From Thermoleophilia bacterium (GTDB taxonomy: Bacteria; Actinomycetota; Thermoleophilia; Gaiellales; Gaiellaceae), in NCBI GenBank assembly GCA_016844515.1, contig JAERMP010000034.1, positions 1 to 12,569 of the forward strand: a stretch of 12,569 nucleotides of DNA, in the 5' to 3' direction. Positions 12,063 through 12,569 of the stretch are shown here, one piece after another. A program made the translations under genes and the position numbers. The number at the start of each line of letters is the position of its first letter. The stretch's first letter is position 1. The notes below the pieces were generated by a model. The model saw only the letters and a program-made list of their open reading frames with translations, was not told the origin of the DNA and made no database searches.

Positions 12063-12569
12063 GTGCCGGAGGACCCGAGGTTCGTTCCGCTCGAGTTCGA
12101 GCGCCTCGACGAGCGCGAGCAGTTGCTGCGCTCACGCAGCTTCCTGGCGAAGCTGCGACGTCGACGCTCCGTGCGGGCGTTCTCGACCGAGCCGGTGCCG
12201 TACGAGCTCGTGGCCAACGCGGTGGCGGCGGCCGGCACGGCTCCGTCCGGCGCACACCAGCAGCCGTGGACATTCGTCGTCGTGGCCGACAAGGACGTGA
12301 AACGGCGGATCCGCGAGGCGGCGGAAGAGGAAGAGCGGCGCAGCTACGAGAGTCGGATGCCGGACGAGTGGCTCGAGGCGCTGCGCCCGCTCGGCACGGA
12401 CTGGCGAAAACCGCACATCGAACACGCGCCCTACCTCATCGTGGTCCTCGAGCATGCCTACGGGCTTCGACCCGACGGCTCGAAGATCAAGCACTACTAC
12501 GTCAAGGAGTCCGTGGGGATCGCAGTCGGGCTGCTGCTCGCGAGCTTCCACGACGCCGGGCTCGCGACG
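12063..12569 (+). CDS. Iodotyrosine deiodinase-like nitroreductase-family flavoprotein (3' truncated)
   Basis: The first 169 codons of an FMN-dependent nitroreductase-fold protein; the gene runs off the window. RRRRSVRAFSTEPVP (32-46) and GTAPSGAHQQPWTFVVV (58-74) are the FMN-contact regions of the family. The lid segment has Glu91, Tyr95 and Lys116. In human iodotyrosine deiodinase the substrate-binding Glu157, Tyr161 and Lys182 have the same spacing (+4 and +21), with a similar Arg-Met and Trp framework around them. Bacterial members of this subgroup can reductively dehalogenate halotyrosines in vitro, so a halophenol or halotyrosine substrate is plausible, though a general aromatic reductase is possible. 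The GTG 12063 start is chosen because the upstream frame runs into the tRNA gene. KHYYVKESVGIAVGLLLA (143-160) is a typical continuing helix; FMN and C-terminal features beyond it are unseen. Confidence 0.85.
   Translation, partial: MPEDPRFVPLEFERLDEREQLLRSRSFLAKLRRRRSVRAFSTEPVPYELVANAVAAAGTAPSGAHQQPWTFVVVADKDVKRRIREAAEEEERRSYESRMPDEWLEALRPLGTDWRKPHIEHAPYLIVVLEHAYGLRPDGSKIKHYYVKESVGIAVGLLLASFHDAGLAT

Noticed and set aside
11813..12292. Minus-strand open frame of about 159 codons covering the tRNA and the start of the nitroreductase
   Set aside because: It runs straight through the tRNA-Glu gene and opposite a recognisable nitroreductase, so it is a chance frame.
1..12569. CRISPR arrays, insertion sequences, phage or conjugation genes
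   Set aside because: No regularly spaced direct repeats, transposase, integrase or relaxase-like coding was found on either strand.

Overview
The window looks like chromosomal DNA from a high-GC Actinomycetota, possibly a soil Thermoleophilia/Gaiellales-type lineage. The basis is GC-rich third codon positions, frequent GTG starts, 1- to 4-base start/stop overlaps, a tRNA gene with no encoded CCA, and possible leaderless starts. The taxonomic placement is inference from style, not from a marker search.

Layout. Positions 2-346 hold the 3' end of gltX (glutamyl-tRNA synthetase). A consensus-like promoter (TTGACA, 17 bp, TACTTT) overlaps its stop codon. From there runs a same-strand block of about 9.2 kb: an ABC transporter of the branched-chain amino acid (LIV/HAAT) type, in the order substrate-binding protein, ATPase LivG, ATPase LivF, permease LivH, permease LivM. 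It is followed by an alpha/beta hydrolase, an AMP-forming acyl-CoA ligase, a TetR-family repressor, a FabH-like condensing-enzyme homologue whose usual active-site Cys is Ser, and a MaoC/NodN-type hydratase. Most junctions overlap by 1-4 bases. Two junctions instead carry strong hairpins, and each of these gaps is spanned by a short open frame with a Shine-Dalgarno-like sequence.

The most economical reading is one uptake-and-catabolism operon for an unidentified carboxylic acid or ester. The transporter imports it, the hydrolase may cleave an ester or lactone, the ligase makes the CoA thioester, the hydratase and FabH-fold protein act on the acyl-CoA, and the TetR protein probably senses the substrate or its CoA ester. 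No substrate can be named from the sequence.

After the operon come a secreted protein of four Ig-like (He_PIG) repeats (9713-10963, +), a convergent small cupin protein (11176-11535, -), a gap of about 400 bp with hairpins but no convincing gene, a tRNA-Glu(CUC) gene (11945-12017, -), and, divergent from it, the start of a nitroreductase (12063 to the window end). The nitroreductase carries the Glu/Tyr/Lys triad of iodotyrosine deiodinase with the human enzyme's spacing.

Most noteworthy for follow-up: the Cys-less FabH-like protein coupled to MaoC, the two hairpin-plus-mini-ORF junctions, and the deiodinase-like flavoprotein.
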